Part shown: positions 40,816 to 50,414 of the stretch, one piece after another | How positions within the stretch are numbered: position 1 is the first letter of the stretch | How the letters are laid out: each line of letters opens with the position of its first letter | NCBI GenBank assembly: GCA_003565735.1 | Contig: PXBB01000020.1 | Location: 1 to 64,000, forward strand | Direction: 5' to 3' | Length of the DNA stretch: 64,000 bases | From: Bacteroidales bacterium | Lineage (GTDB): Bacteria > Bacteroidota > Bacteroidia > Bacteroidales > PXBB01 | Position numbers and translations under genes: made by a program | Notes under the pieces: generated by a model | What the model was told of the DNA's origin: nothing | Seen by the model: the letters and a program-made list of their open reading frames with translations, nothing else | Database searches by the model: none

Positions 40816-42420
40816 TTAATGAATAACAATTTTCTTGGATTCACTTTTATTTTTGCTGATTACCTTAACGAAATAAACGGCTGGTGAGACATTAAGTTCA
40901 ACATTTAGCAAGGATGCTGATGTTTCATTTTCATAAATACGCCTGCCGGTCATATCATAAATTGCAACTTTATGACTGGAAGGGGCTTCGTAAAAAGCAA
41001 GCTGGAGCGTTTGTCCGGTTGTTGCAGGGTTTGGAAATACATTAAAAAGCTTACAATTCTTTTTTTCTTTGTTACTGACATTTGTTGAATAAGGCAGGCA
41101 GAAGCTACTTCTCCTGAATACATCAAACTGAAACATAGGCCAATCCGGGCCGCTTCCTGACCCAATTTGTACAGCATACGCCCGTCCATAGTTATTTTGA
41201 AAATTCGGGTAACGTGTTTTGCCTCCAACAACAAAAGCATCTAAAAAACCATTGTTATTAAAATCGCCAATAACCGGTGCCGTACTTATTGAAAAGGTGT
41301 CGCCATAATGTTGTGCAAGGTCTAATGACCACATGAGCTGTCCATTGGAGCCTTTAAGCGCAATAAGGTCGCCTTTACTGGCGCCGAGAATAACATCAGG
41401 TACGCCATCGTTGTCAATATCTGAAAGAACAACCCCTCTGAAAGCTTGTTGAAAGTTGGGTAATGTATATTGCCATAGCAGGCTGCCATCATTTTTCAGG
41501 GCAACTACATTATAGCCGGCCGTAAATATTATTTCACAGTTGCCGTCGTTGGTGATATCTCCTACTACTGCCGGAGCACCAATATAGCCTCCGGCATCAT
41601 AAGTCCATAAAAGAGCGCCGGTGCGGCCATTGATGACGTACAGTCTTCCGCTGTAATCCCCAATGATGAGTTCAGGTTCGCCGTTTTTATTAAGGTCTGC
41701 GACAGCGGTACCGTGATAGGTATGTCTTTGAATGGGAAGTGACCATAGCAAGCTCTGATCCTCGCCTTTGAAAGCATACACTTTATTGCTGTCGTTATTA
41801 AAATGCCAGGTTGCTACAACAAAATCAAGTTTTCCATTGCCTGTAAGGTCCACAAGCGTGGGGGCTGTTTGAATCCAGGAGTCTGTATCAACGGCAAAAT
41901 TCCATTTTATTTGTCAATCGTGGGCGTTAAGACACATAACCCATCCACCCATTTGCCCGAAAATTATTTCGAGCGCTCCATCTCCGTCTATATCAGCAAT
42001 TACAGGCGGGGAGTCACTCCCTCTGCCGGCAGTATTCGTTTGCCATTTTACGGCTCCGGTTGCACCATCAAAAAGATAGGCCACAGCATGACACGATGAT
42101 GCAATAAAAACATCTTTATGCCCATTCCCGTCTATGTCGTATATTAAGGGTGCTGCATCGTTACAGCCCTCTTGCCAGCCGCTGGTATTGTATTGCCAAA
42201 GCAAGCTGCCATCAGCGCCACTCAGAGCATAAACCATACTGTCGTTGCGGTAACAGCCAAAAACAAAATCCTTATAACCATTATTATTCAGGTCTGCCAT
42301 CGCTGTTTGCCCTACACAACGGTCATTTACATCATACCACCATAATATTTGAGGGTTTTGACTTTTACTTGCATTTACACAAAGGACCAATACTATCAAA
42401 ATTAAAGCATGTGTTTTCAT
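40816..42420 (-). pseudogene. FG-GAP/VCBS-repeat secreted protein with T9SS sorting domain, interrupted by one in-frame TGA
   Basis: ORFs 41914-42420 and 40816-41853 are in the same frame, separated only by TGA at 41914-41916. Signal peptide upstream (MKTHALILIVLVLCVNASKSQ); repeats (DLNNNGYKDFVFG, DIDGNGHKDVFIA, DLTGNGKLDFVVA, DIDNDGVPDVILGA) on both sides; C-term VFPNPATTGQTLQL...AVYFVKVIS. Confidence 0.85.
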
Positions 42421-42482
42421 TTGATGATGTTTTTAATGATTAATGTAAATTATGATAAAAAAAAATAATGTCGTAAATCCAC

Positions 42483-43001
42483 TTATGGTTTCTTATACCA
42501 TCCTGCATACATAATATAGCTGTCGGCTATTCTTTTGACAGTTCCTTCAAAGCGCTCTTTGCTCACACTTTTGATTTTTTTTGCGGGGGTTCCTGCATAT
42601 ATGCTTCCCGACTCTACTACGGTGTTCTCTAAAACAACGGCACCGGCTGCTATAACAGCATTTTCTTCTATCACAGCATTGTCCATAATAATGGCTCCCA
42701 TCCCGACAAGCACATTGTCATGAATAGTGCAGCCGTGGATGATTGCATTATGTGCAACAGATACGTTATTGCCAATTACAGTAGGAGCGGTTTTATAGGT
42801 GCAATGCACAATGGCACCATCCTGGATATTGACTTTATTTCCTATGCGTATATAATGAACATCGCCGCGTACTACTGCATTGAACCAAATACTGCAAAAA
42901 TCACCGGTAATAACATCACCGATAATTGTAGCAGTTTCTGCCAGATAGCAATTATTGCCGAAAACTGGTGTTTTACCGTTGAGAGATTTGATGAGAGCCA
43001 T
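42483..43001 (-). CDS. Gamma carbonic anhydrase family protein (left-handed beta-helix)
   Basis: ATG at 43001 gives MALIKSLNGKTPVFGNNCYLAETATIIGDVITGDFCSIWFNAVVRGDVHYIRIGNKVNIQDGAIVHCT. The longer track ORF (to 43343) runs antisense into the next gene. Confidence 0.92.
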   Translation of the reverse strand: MALIKSLNGKTPVFGNNCYLAETATIIGDVITGDFCSIWFNAVVRGDVHYIRIGNKVNIQDGAIVHCTYKTAPTVIGNNVSVAHNAIIHGCTIHDNVLVGMGAIIMDNAVIEENAVIAAGAVVLENTVVESGSIYAGTPAKKIKSVSKERFEGTVKRIADSYIMYAGWYKKP

Positions 43002-43098
43002 TTTTTTTATTACAAATCTATACATTTTTTTTAATCTTTTTATAGTGTTTGTTATGAATTTTGTAAATTCGACAACTCTTAAAGCTAAAATGTGACAG

Positions 43099-44388
43099 AT
43101 GAAAAAAATACCATTGCATTTAAAAATTATTGGAGGTCTTACTTTAGGATTGCTGTGGGGCGTCATTGCAGCACATATTGGCTTATCCGATTTTACAGGC
43201 AATTGGATACGCCCTTTTGGTACCTTGTTTATGAATATGCTGCAACTTATTGCTGTGCCCCTGATAATTGCATCACTGGTAAAAGGTATTGCCAGTCTAA
43301 ATGATATAAGAAAATTGTCACGAATTGGTGGTAAAACGCTCATAGCATATTTGTGTACAACTGTTTTAGCTGTTACAATGGGTCTGTTGTTAGCTAATAG
43401 TGTAAAGCCGGGAAATGCTTTTTCGGAGGATAAGCGCGATGAGATGAAAGAAATGTATGCCTCTGATGTTACACAGAGGCAGCAACAAGCTGCTGAACTT
43501 CAGGACTCAGGCCCTTTGCAGTTTCTGGTTGATATAGTGCCCCAAAATATTTTTGGTGCAGCTACTCAGAATCAGAATATGTTGCAGGTCATATTTTTTA
43601 CACTTTTTTTTGGTATTTGTATTGTGCTCTTACCTGCTGAAAAAACAACCTATGTTAGAAAATTTTTCGATGGGCTTAATGCTGTAATACTAAAGATGAT
43701 AGACCTTATTATGTTTTTTGCTCCGTATGGAGTTTTTGCCCTGATGGCTTCTATTATTACCGACTTTGGCAGCGACTCTATTGTTGAACTTTTTACTGCT
43801 TTGTTTTTATACACGCTGACATTTCTGATTGGGGTGTTTATCATAGTCTTGTTGATATACCCACTGATATTGCATTTTTTTACGCGCCTCACTTACAAGA
43901 AGTTTCTCAGAGGTATTTTGCCGGCACAAACCCTTGCTTTTTCGACCAGTTCAAGTGCAGCTACATTACCCGTAACCATGAGGTGCTGTGAGAAAAATCT
44001 TGGCGTGTCTAAAGAAGTGTCCGGTTTTGTATTGCCTTTGGGCGCTACAATAAATATGGATGGAACAAGCTTATATCAGGCAATAGCGGCGGTATTTATT
44101 GCGCAAGCATTTGGCTTTGACTTGAGTTTGGCACAGCAGTTAACTATTGTCCTGACGGCGACCTTGGCATCCATAGGATCTGCTGCCGTACCTGGCGCCG
44201 GCATTGTGATGTTGGTTGTTGTACTTACTGCTATTGGCGTAGATCCCGAAGGTGTGGCGCTTATTTTTGCCGTTGACCGCATCCTTGATATGTGTCGCAC
44301 AGTAGTTAATGTTACAGGAGACAGTCTGATTGCTACCTTAATCGCACATTCCGAAAATAAATTAAAAGTTACTGACACCAGTCTGTAA
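43099..44388 (+). CDS. Dicarboxylate/amino acid:cation (DAACS) symporter
   Basis: 429 aa; FAFSTSSSAATLPVTMRCCEKNLGVSKEVSGFVLPLGATINMDGTSLYQAIAAVFIAQAFG. Confidence 0.96.
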   Translation: MKKIPLHLKIIGGLTLGLLWGVIAAHIGLSDFTGNWIRPFGTLFMNMLQLIAVPLIIASLVKGIASLNDIRKLSRIGGKTLIAYLCTTVLAVTMGLLLANSVKPGNAFSEDKRDEMKEMYASDVTQRQQQAAELQDSGPLQFLVDIVPQNIFGAATQNQNMLQVIFFTLFFGICIVLLPAEKTTYVRKFFDGLNAVILKMIDLIMFFAPYGVFALMASIITDFGSDSIVELFTALFLYTLTFLIGVFIIVLLIYPLILHFFTRLTYKKFLRGILPAQTLAFSTSSSAATLPVTMRCCEKNLGVSKEVSGFVLPLGATINMDGTSLYQAIAAVFIAQAFGFDLSLAQQLTIVLTATLASIGSAAVPGAGIVMLVVVLTAIGVDPEGVALIFAVDRILDMCRTVVNVTGDSLIATLIAHSENKLKVTDTSL

Positions 44389-44483
44389 ACAGAAATAAAA
44401 AAAACAGAACTTCTTATGTTTCAAAGTCCGGATATGGTTGACTGTTTTAAGCCGTAGTAGATTTTCTAGTACGTAATGCAGGT

Positions 44484-45443
44484 TTAATTGTTTTTGCTGA
44501 ACAAGCTGTCAACGAAGGCTTCTTTGTCAAATAGTTGCAGGTCGTCCACTTTTTCGCCAACACCAATGTATTTAACCGGAATTTTAAACTGGTCGGATAT
44601 GCCAATAACCACACCCCCTTTTGCGGTGCCGTCCAGCTTTGTAAGCGCCATGGTGTTCACATCAATAAAAGAAATAAACTGCCGGGCTTGTTCAATGGCA
44701 TTTTGACCTGTTGAAGCATCAAGAACGAGGAGTATTTCCTGTGGGGCATCGGGCATGATCTTAGCCATGACTTTTTTTATCTTCGACAGTTCGTTCATAA
44801 GGTTTACTTTGTTATGCAAACGCCCTGCCGTATCAATAATAACGATATCTGCTTCCTTATTGACTGCAGATTTTAAGGTGTCGTAAGCAACTGAAGCAGG
44901 GTCTGCTCCCATGCCCTGACTTACCAGTGGGACATCCACACGCGAAGCCCAAATTTTTAATTGATCAACAGCTGCCGCCCTGAATGTGTCGGCTGCGCCA
45001 AGGACCACACTTTTTCCTGATTTTTTATACTGCGCAGCTAACTTGCCTATGGTTGTGGTTTTACCTACGCCGTTAACGCCTACCACCATGATAACATGAG
45101 GCTTTGCTGAAAGTTCTGAGGCAAAACTGTTAACATCTTTCGATTTGTTTTCCGAAAGTAAAGCGGCAATTTCTTCTTTCAGAATTATATTAAGTTGTTC
45201 GGTACCCAGGTATTTGTCGCGTGCTACGCGTTTTTCTATACGTTCAATAATTTTAATAGTTGTATTAACGCCAACATCTGAGCTTACAAGCATTTCTTCA
45301 AGGTTATCGAGGACTTCAGCATCTACTTTCGATTTGCCTACTACAGCTTTGGCCAATTTCGAAAAAACACTGGTTTTTGTTTTTTCTAATCCTTTATCAA
45401 GTTTTTCTTTCTTGTTTTTGGAAAAAATGTTTAAAATGCCCAT
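44484..45443 (-). CDS. ftsY: Signal recognition particle receptor FtsY
   Basis: 319 aa; VIMVVGVNGVGKTTTIGKLA, AADTFRAAAVDQL, DTAGRLHNKVNLMNEL, LTKLDGTAKGGVVIGI. Confidence 0.98.
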   Translation of the reverse strand: MGILNIFSKNKKEKLDKGLEKTKTSVFSKLAKAVVGKSKVDAEVLDNLEEMLVSSDVGVNTTIKIIERIEKRVARDKYLGTEQLNIILKEEIAALLSENKSKDVNSFASELSAKPHVIMVVGVNGVGKTTTIGKLAAQYKKSGKSVVLGAADTFRAAAVDQLKIWASRVDVPLVSQGMGADPASVAYDTLKSAVNKEADIVIIDTAGRLHNKVNLMNELSKIKKVMAKIMPDAPQEILLVLDASTGQNAIEQARQFISFIDVNTMALTKLDGTAKGGVVIGISDQFKIPVKYIGVGEKVDDLQLFDKEAFVDSLFSKNN

Positions 45444-45530
45444 AACGTATATTTTTAAACTTATTTATACAAAAATAGGCTGAATTTATATTTCAGCCTA
45501 TCCGGTCATAATTTTTTTTTAACAAAAAAA

Positions 45531-45689
45531 CTAGTTCTTTGAAGTCAAGAATTCTTTCACATTTTCGCTGGCTACAATATCCTCTTTGAAAGTGTAAGAA
45601 CCTGTTTTTTTTGATTTTACAAACTTAATAACTTTTGTTAGGGTTTTCCCTGAACCTGCTTTTAGTGTTGCAACAACTTTCTTTGCCAT
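45531..45689 (-). CDS. DUF4295 family small protein
   Basis: Not in the ORF track (52 aa). My translation: MAKKVVATLKAGSGKTLTKVIKFVKSKKTGSYTFKEDIVASENVKEFLTSKN. Sits between rpmG and ftsY as in other Bacteroidota. Confidence 0.85.
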   Translation of the reverse strand: MAKKVVATLKAGSGKTLTKVIKFVKSKKTGSYTFKEDIVASENVKEFLTSKN

Positions 45690-45701
45690 AATTATTATGC
45701 T

Positions 45702-45890
45702 TTATTTGATTTCTTTATGCGTAGTTACTTTTTTAAGAATAGGATTGTATTTTTTTAATTCTAACCTTTCGGGCGTATTTTTTCTGTTTTTTGTTGAGAT
45801 ATATCTTGAGGTACCTGGCATACCACTTTGTTTATGTTCAGTACACTCCAAAATAACCTGTACTCTTGCTTCCTTTGTTTTCTTTGCCAT
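45702..45890 (-). CDS. rpmG: 50S ribosomal protein L33
   Basis: 62 aa; [49 protein letters not shown]. Confidence 0.96.
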   Translation of the reverse strand: MAKKTKEARVQVILECTEHKQSGMPGTSRYISTKNRKNTPERLELKKYNPILKKVTTHKEIK

Positions 45891-45919
45891 GATTATGTAA
45901 ATTAATATTATTCGGGGTG

Positions 45920-45927
45920 CAAAGATA
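45920..45927 (-). promoter_or_regulatory. Candidate -7 element (TATCTTTG) upstream of rpmG
   Basis: Plus CAAAGATA at 45920-45927 reads TATCTTTG on the minus strand, 30 nt before the rpmG start; -33 not clear. Confidence 0.4.
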
Positions 45928-46091
45928 ATATTTTTTCTGAAAAAAAATACTTTTTTGCCAGTATCAGTTAAATTTTTTTTGAGTTTTATAATATTTCGCT
46001 GCTCTGTAACGCATATACGCCCCTCTCTCTAAGTGCCAGGGGTCATTTTTTAATGATATTTTGATTTGTTCTCTTATTATCCCCGACCTTT

Positions 46092-48500
46092 TTATTGTAT
46101 CATAAATTTTTTTGTATAGAATTGATCGTTAATATGAACTTGCAGCAAATACAGGCCACTGCAAAAATGCTGCAAGTTAATGATTTTCAAATTGTCACAT
46201 GGTTTGCAGTTTTTTTCGTGAACGATACGGCCCGTGGTATCATAAATTTTTAGCAAAGCTGATTCGGGCAGGACTTCTTTAAATTCTACCTGAATATAGT
46301 TGTGGGCAGGATTAGGGAACAATTTTATTTGGAGTGTTTTTTCAGATCCCTTTTTGTCGTCAATAAAAGCAGCGCTACAGTCAATAAAATCAGCATAGGT
46401 GCTATCACTGATATTAAAAAAGTCGAATAAATGTTTTTTCATATAACAAGGGCGCTTAGCAGCAAACTTGCGTATGTCCTCAATGGTGTTGAGCCAGAAG
46501 TTATAGCTATAGGGGTAGCCCCATCTGCTGATTTGTTCTGGCATTATTGGTTTTATTTGATAGTACAAAGTGTCTAAAAGTTTATTAATGCGTGCTTCGG
46601 TAAAAGTATGTAGTAAATGGTATTCAAATCGTTCCAGATAACTTTGGGTAAATTTTTCATTTTTAAAGAAATTCCGAAGCAAAAAAGTGGACCATTCAGG
46701 ATTAGGCCAGATATTATTATCTTCACAAGTTGCATGCTCCAAAGCGTTAAAATCGCTGTTTTCCATGCTCATATCGTTATCGAAAAAAAACCAGCGCCAC
46801 TTAGCGCCTGCTTGCTGTGGTCGCCAAAATTTCACATTATTACCAGGCCAGTCATATACAGCAATAAATTTTTTGGCAATATTGTAATCTATGTAGTTGT
46901 CAATATCAATAAATTGTGAAACGTATGCATAGTTGCTGTCAATTTCGAGGTCGTTATTCTCAATAAAGTCTATCAGCTCCAAATATTCGGTATTGGTACC
47001 TTCAACAATTAATCCGTCAAATTCGAGTATATCCACAGCATCAGGGTTAACATCGCAGCAATAGTTTAAATAATATTTATCCATTCTGTCGCGTATGTGG
47101 TGTATGCCCCAGAATTCTCCATTGATAAAAACAATGGCAGGTCTGACGGATTGTACTTCGAGGTTCATTGGTGCAGCTATGAGGTGGGTTAAAGCATCGG
47201 TAAGCATTGTCCGGTAAAAATCCTGCCCTGAATTACGTAAAATAATTCTGCGGTAACTGTCAACATTTTTATCAGGGAAAAATTTGTAGGGGATGTTATT
47301 TTTCCCGTAAAGGTTTCGTGCATACAGGCGAAGCGATTTTTGCGGCAATGCCCGTGAACCTGAACCATGAATGCGCAGGCCTATATTTTGTTCGAAAGCT
47401 AGGGCGCCATCAGCTTCAAAGAAAGAAATGCGGGCAGGTCTTTCCCAGTCGACCCCCCGCTGGTGGTAGTTGCCAGTACCCCAGTCCCAATGCCATACAG
47501 GGTCTAAGTCGTGGTGCAAGCCAGGAACATATATACCTGTTTCATAATCGAAAAGATGCAATGAATCTGTAACAATTGAAATAAGCGGCAGTTCATATCT
47601 GCTGTATATATCTTTATGCACCCAATAGGTTTGTGTATAGACAGGAGATGCGGGTGTACTATCGGCATAGAAAGATTGTAAATTTAATGTGTGAGCCTTA
47701 AAAACATTGGTATCCGGGGGTTTCCAGTTGTAGTAGGAGGGACTTGTTTTGGGGTTAGTTCTGATGGTGGATATGTTATTTGGATCAATAGTCCTGTCGT
47801 CTATGAGAAGTGAATCGGGGAAAACAGGGGACTGGGGTGTAGGTTCGCTGCCGTCTATTGTATAGCGTATTGTCGCAAGGCTGTCCTTATTGCTGATTTT
47901 GAGGTAAAATGAATCAGTGTAAAACCCTTGTTGTTGTGTAAAAATAATGCTGTCATTTAATAAAGGTATTGTGTCTTGATTATTATTTGAACTGCCCGGA
48001 GTACTGCCGTCAAAGAACACAAAATGATTGGCGCCGTCGGGCAAACGCCCGTATGAGTTGTCGGTAGTCAATGTTACAGGAGCAATGGCATCAATAATAA
48101 AGCCGGTAGAATCGGAAAGCAGCAGGGGTTCGCCTGCTATACTTATTCTAAAGTTGGTATGTAATTCCGGTCCTGTTGTTCTGTCTTTACCCGATGCGAA
48201 GATTAGTAAAAAACTATCAGGCGCCAGTTCTACTTCCGGAAATATCCAACGGTCGGGCTGGTTTATGTTGTCCGACAGCCAATATCCTTTAAGGTTAATT
48301 GTTGTAATGCCCGTATTGTAAAGCTCTATCCAGTCCTCAAAATCACCATCCTGGTCAGCAATGGATGTAGCATTGGATGCCATAAATTCATTAATAACGA
48401 TGCCTTGTGCTTTTATTTTGGTATGACATAAAAGGAGTAATACGGATAGTAGCAGTAGTTTGTAACACATATTTAGTTTAGAATCAAATATTATTTTCAT
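46092..48500 (-). CDS. CotH kinase-family protein with N-terminal lamin-tail domain and T9SS sorting domain
   Basis: 802 aa; LTD-like IVINEFMASNATSIADQDGDFEDWIELYNTG; CotH-like IGLRIHGSGSRALPQKSLRLYARN, WRWFFFDNDMSMENSDFN; C-term LFPNPAHNYIQVEF...SGLYLLQVHI. Confidence 0.88.
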   Translation of the reverse strand: MKIIFDSKLNMCYKLLLLSVLLLLCHTKIKAQGIVINEFMASNATSIADQDGDFEDWIELYNTGITTINLKGYWLSDNINQPDRWIFPEVELAPDSFLLIFASGKDRTTGPELHTNFRISIAGEPLLLSDSTGFIIDAIAPVTLTTDNSYGRLPDGANHFVFFDGSTPGSSNNNQDTIPLLNDSIIFTQQQGFYTDSFYLKISNKDSLATIRYTIDGSEPTPQSPVFPDSLLIDDRTIDPNNISTIRTNPKTSPSYYNWKPPDTNVFKAHTLNLQSFYADSTPASPVYTQTYWVHKDIYSRYELPLISIVTDSLHLFDYETGIYVPGLHHDLDPVWHWDWGTGNYHQRGVDWERPARISFFEADGALAFEQNIGLRIHGSGSRALPQKSLRLYARNLYGKNNIPYKFFPDKNVDSYRRIILRNSGQDFYRTMLTDALTHLIAAPMNLEVQSVRPAIVFINGEFWGIHHIRDRMDKYYLNYCCDVNPDAVDILEFDGLIVEGTNTEYLELIDFIENNDLEIDSNYAYVSQFIDIDNYIDYNIAKKFIAVYDWPGNNVKFWRPQQAGAKWRWFFFDNDMSMENSDFNALEHATCEDNNIWPNPEWSTFLLRNFFKNEKFTQSYLERFEYHLLHTFTEARINKLLDTLYYQIKPIMPEQISRWGYPYSYNFWLNTIEDIRKFAAKRPCYMKKHLFDFFNISDSTYADFIDCSAAFIDDKKGSEKTLQIKLFPNPAHNYIQVEFKEVLPESALLKIYDTTGRIVHEKNCKPCDNLKIINLQHFCSGLYLLQVHINDQFYTKKFMIQ

Positions 48501-48552
48501 TTAAATAACGACATGGTTTGAGGTTTGTTGCATTTCTGTCGTTCATGGGGGT

Positions 48553-49062
48553 TTACCATTCGAACACTTTAGTTAATGTATAGAAATCATCAAAGATGAT
48601 ATCGGCTGCGGGGTATGGTGTTTTCAATGGTTTGTTGTAATAAAAAAGAGTATATAGGCCTGCTTTTTTGGCTGCAACTATATCTTTCTCGTAGTCGTTA
48701 CCACACATAGCTACTTTTGATGGTGTGTAGGCTGTTTTCTCCAGAATGTATTTAAAGAATCGGGGGTCGGGTTTTTCGTAAGGCATATCTTTAGATGCAA
48801 AAAAACCGCTAAAAAAAGTATTGATGCCGCCTCTGGATAATGCTTTTATAAGCATTTCCGTGTCAGAATAGCCAGAGTTTGAACCGACAAAAAGTTTGTA
48901 TTTTTTTGATAAGTGTGCCAAACATTCAGTTACACCTTCAATCACTTTAACAGAGTCCCATGTACACATTGGGCCTTCTTTGTCTTTGTAATCATACATC
49001 AGTGTGTCGCCCCAGTCAAAAATAATGGCTTCTAATTCTGATGGCGGTTTCTTGTGTTTCAT
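48553..49062 (-). CDS. HAD family hydrolase
   Basis: 169 aa; IIFDWGDTLMYDY, VGSNSGYSDTEML, MCGNDYEKDIVAAKKAGLYTLFY. Confidence 0.9.
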   Translation of the reverse strand: MKHKKPPSELEAIIFDWGDTLMYDYKDKEGPMCTWDSVKVIEGVTECLAHLSKKYKLFVGSNSGYSDTEMLIKALSRGGINTFFSGFFASKDMPYEKPDPRFFKYILEKTAYTPSKVAMCGNDYEKDIVAAKKAGLYTLFYYNKPLKTPYPAADIIFDDFYTLTKVFEW

Positions 49063-49365
49063 TTTAGAGAAGTTAATCCTGAATTATGCGTTAGAAAAAA
49101 ATATAAAAAGCCTACTAAGGATGGGCTCACACATAATTAACGTTAAATTTTCAGCAAACCTACAAAAAATCAAGCACAATTTTGAAGGTATTGCTTTAAA
49201 AAAGTGTTGAAAGGTAGAGTTGAAAAACTTTTTCCATTTGAAAGGCTGTCCTGCATTATACTATCAACAAAGCAAAAGGTTTATTAAGTATTTCCGAAGA
49301 TGGTGTGCAATTCAGACATGTAGTAGCAAATTACTTTCTGATTTAAAGCTTTAAAATAGATTTGT

Positions 49366-49373
49366 TATATTTG
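49366..49373 (+). promoter_or_regulatory. Candidate -7 element (TATATTTG) for the DUF4837 gene
   Basis: TATATTTG at 49366-49373, 33 nt upstream of the ATG at 49407; -33 weak. Confidence 0.4.
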
Positions 49374-49406
49374 CGTTGATATAAGAAATAACCTAAAAAA
49401 TACGAC

Positions 49407-50390
49407 ATGAATTTATTAAAGTTTCTTTCATCAGTTTTGGTTTTAGCTTTTTGTTTTCAATCATGTACAATTGAATCTGAAGGTATTAAGGCGTCATCGG
49501 GGCGCACAGGCGAGATTTTGTGCATAGTAGATAGGCAGCATTGGAATGATATTGTAGGTGATAGCATCCGGCGCACTTTTGGAGGTGAATTTTTTGGATT
49601 GCCACAACAAGAACCCATGTTCAATTTGGCACACATAGAAGAGCGGGCTTTTACGAAAATGTTTGAGTCGCACCGTAACATTTTTATTGCTGATATTAAG
49701 CCCGAGCATCAGCCTGACATAGAAGTTCGAAAAAATGTATGGGCGCAACCACAAGTTGTCGTGAAAATAAAGGCACCCGATATTAACAGTTTTCTGGAAA
49801 AGTTCGGACATTACCATAGTCAAATAGCCGGGTTTTACCTTGAAAATGAAAGGGAACGCATGAAACGGGCCTTTAAAAGAGATGAGGATGAGAGTATTGG
49901 GCGTCGTATTAGGGAGCATTTTGGCTTTAGCTTAGTCGTGCCGAAGGGATATTTTATAGCTAAAATGAAAGATGATTTCTTCTGGGTGAGGCGCGAAACG
50001 GAAGAAACCAGTATAGGCTTTCTTATTTACACCATACCTTATACCGATACGCTGGTTTTTGAACCCGACCGCATCATTGAGTTACGTGATATTATGACAA
50101 AGCTGTATGTGCCCGGGCCACGTGAGGGTTCTTATATGCAGGTTTCGCAAAAAGTGGTGTTGCCACAATTCCAAGAAATAGACTTCAAAGGTCATTATGC
50201 TATAGAAACCAGAGGCTTGTGGGATTTACATGGCGATTTTATGGGCGGTCCTTTTATCAATTATACTTTCGTAGATGAAGCAAACCAAAGGGTCATAACG
50301 CTTGATGGTTTTGTTTACGCACCACGTTACGATAAGCGCGACTATGTGTTCCAAACAGAAGCTTTGATATTCTCTTTTGAATACGAGTAG
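49407..50390 (+). CDS. DUF4837-like lipoprotein
   Basis: 327 aa; lipobox FCFQSCTIES; SSGRTGEILCIVDRQHWNDIVGDSIRRTF and GDFMGGPFINYTFVDEANQRVITLDGFVYAP resemble the Bacteroidota DUF4837 family. Confidence 0.75.
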   Translation: MNLLKFLSSVLVLAFCFQSCTIESEGIKASSGRTGEILCIVDRQHWNDIVGDSIRRTFGGEFFGLPQQEPMFNLAHIEERAFTKMFESHRNIFIADIKPEHQPDIEVRKNVWAQPQVVVKIKAPDINSFLEKFGHYHSQIAGFYLENERERMKRAFKRDEDESIGRRIREHFGFSLVVPKGYFIAKMKDDFFWVRRETEETSIGFLIYTIPYTDTLVFEPDRIIELRDIMTKLYVPGPREGSYMQVSQKVVLPQFQEIDFKGHYAIETRGLWDLHGDFMGGPFINYTFVDEANQRVITLDGFVYAPRYDKRDYVFQTEALIFSFEYE

Positions 50391-50414
50391 CGTGTTAATA
50401 GTATTATTCTGCTA

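Noticed and set aside
41914-41916. TGA as recoded sense codon or selenocysteine
   Set aside because: Recognised genes here use TGA as a stop and have no internal TGA; the aligned repeat position is Gly, and no SECIS-like element or selenoprotein family fits.
43002-43343. N-terminal extension of the gamma carbonic anhydrase ORF
   Set aside because: The extension runs antisense into the DAACS symporter start and has no carbonic anhydrase character; ATG at 43001 gives a standard family N-terminus.
49004-49210. 68-aa ORF spanning the HAD gene start and intergenic region
   Set aside because: Begins antisense to the HAD gene and shows no recognisable domain; the 345-bp intergenic region also gave no convincing gene remnant.
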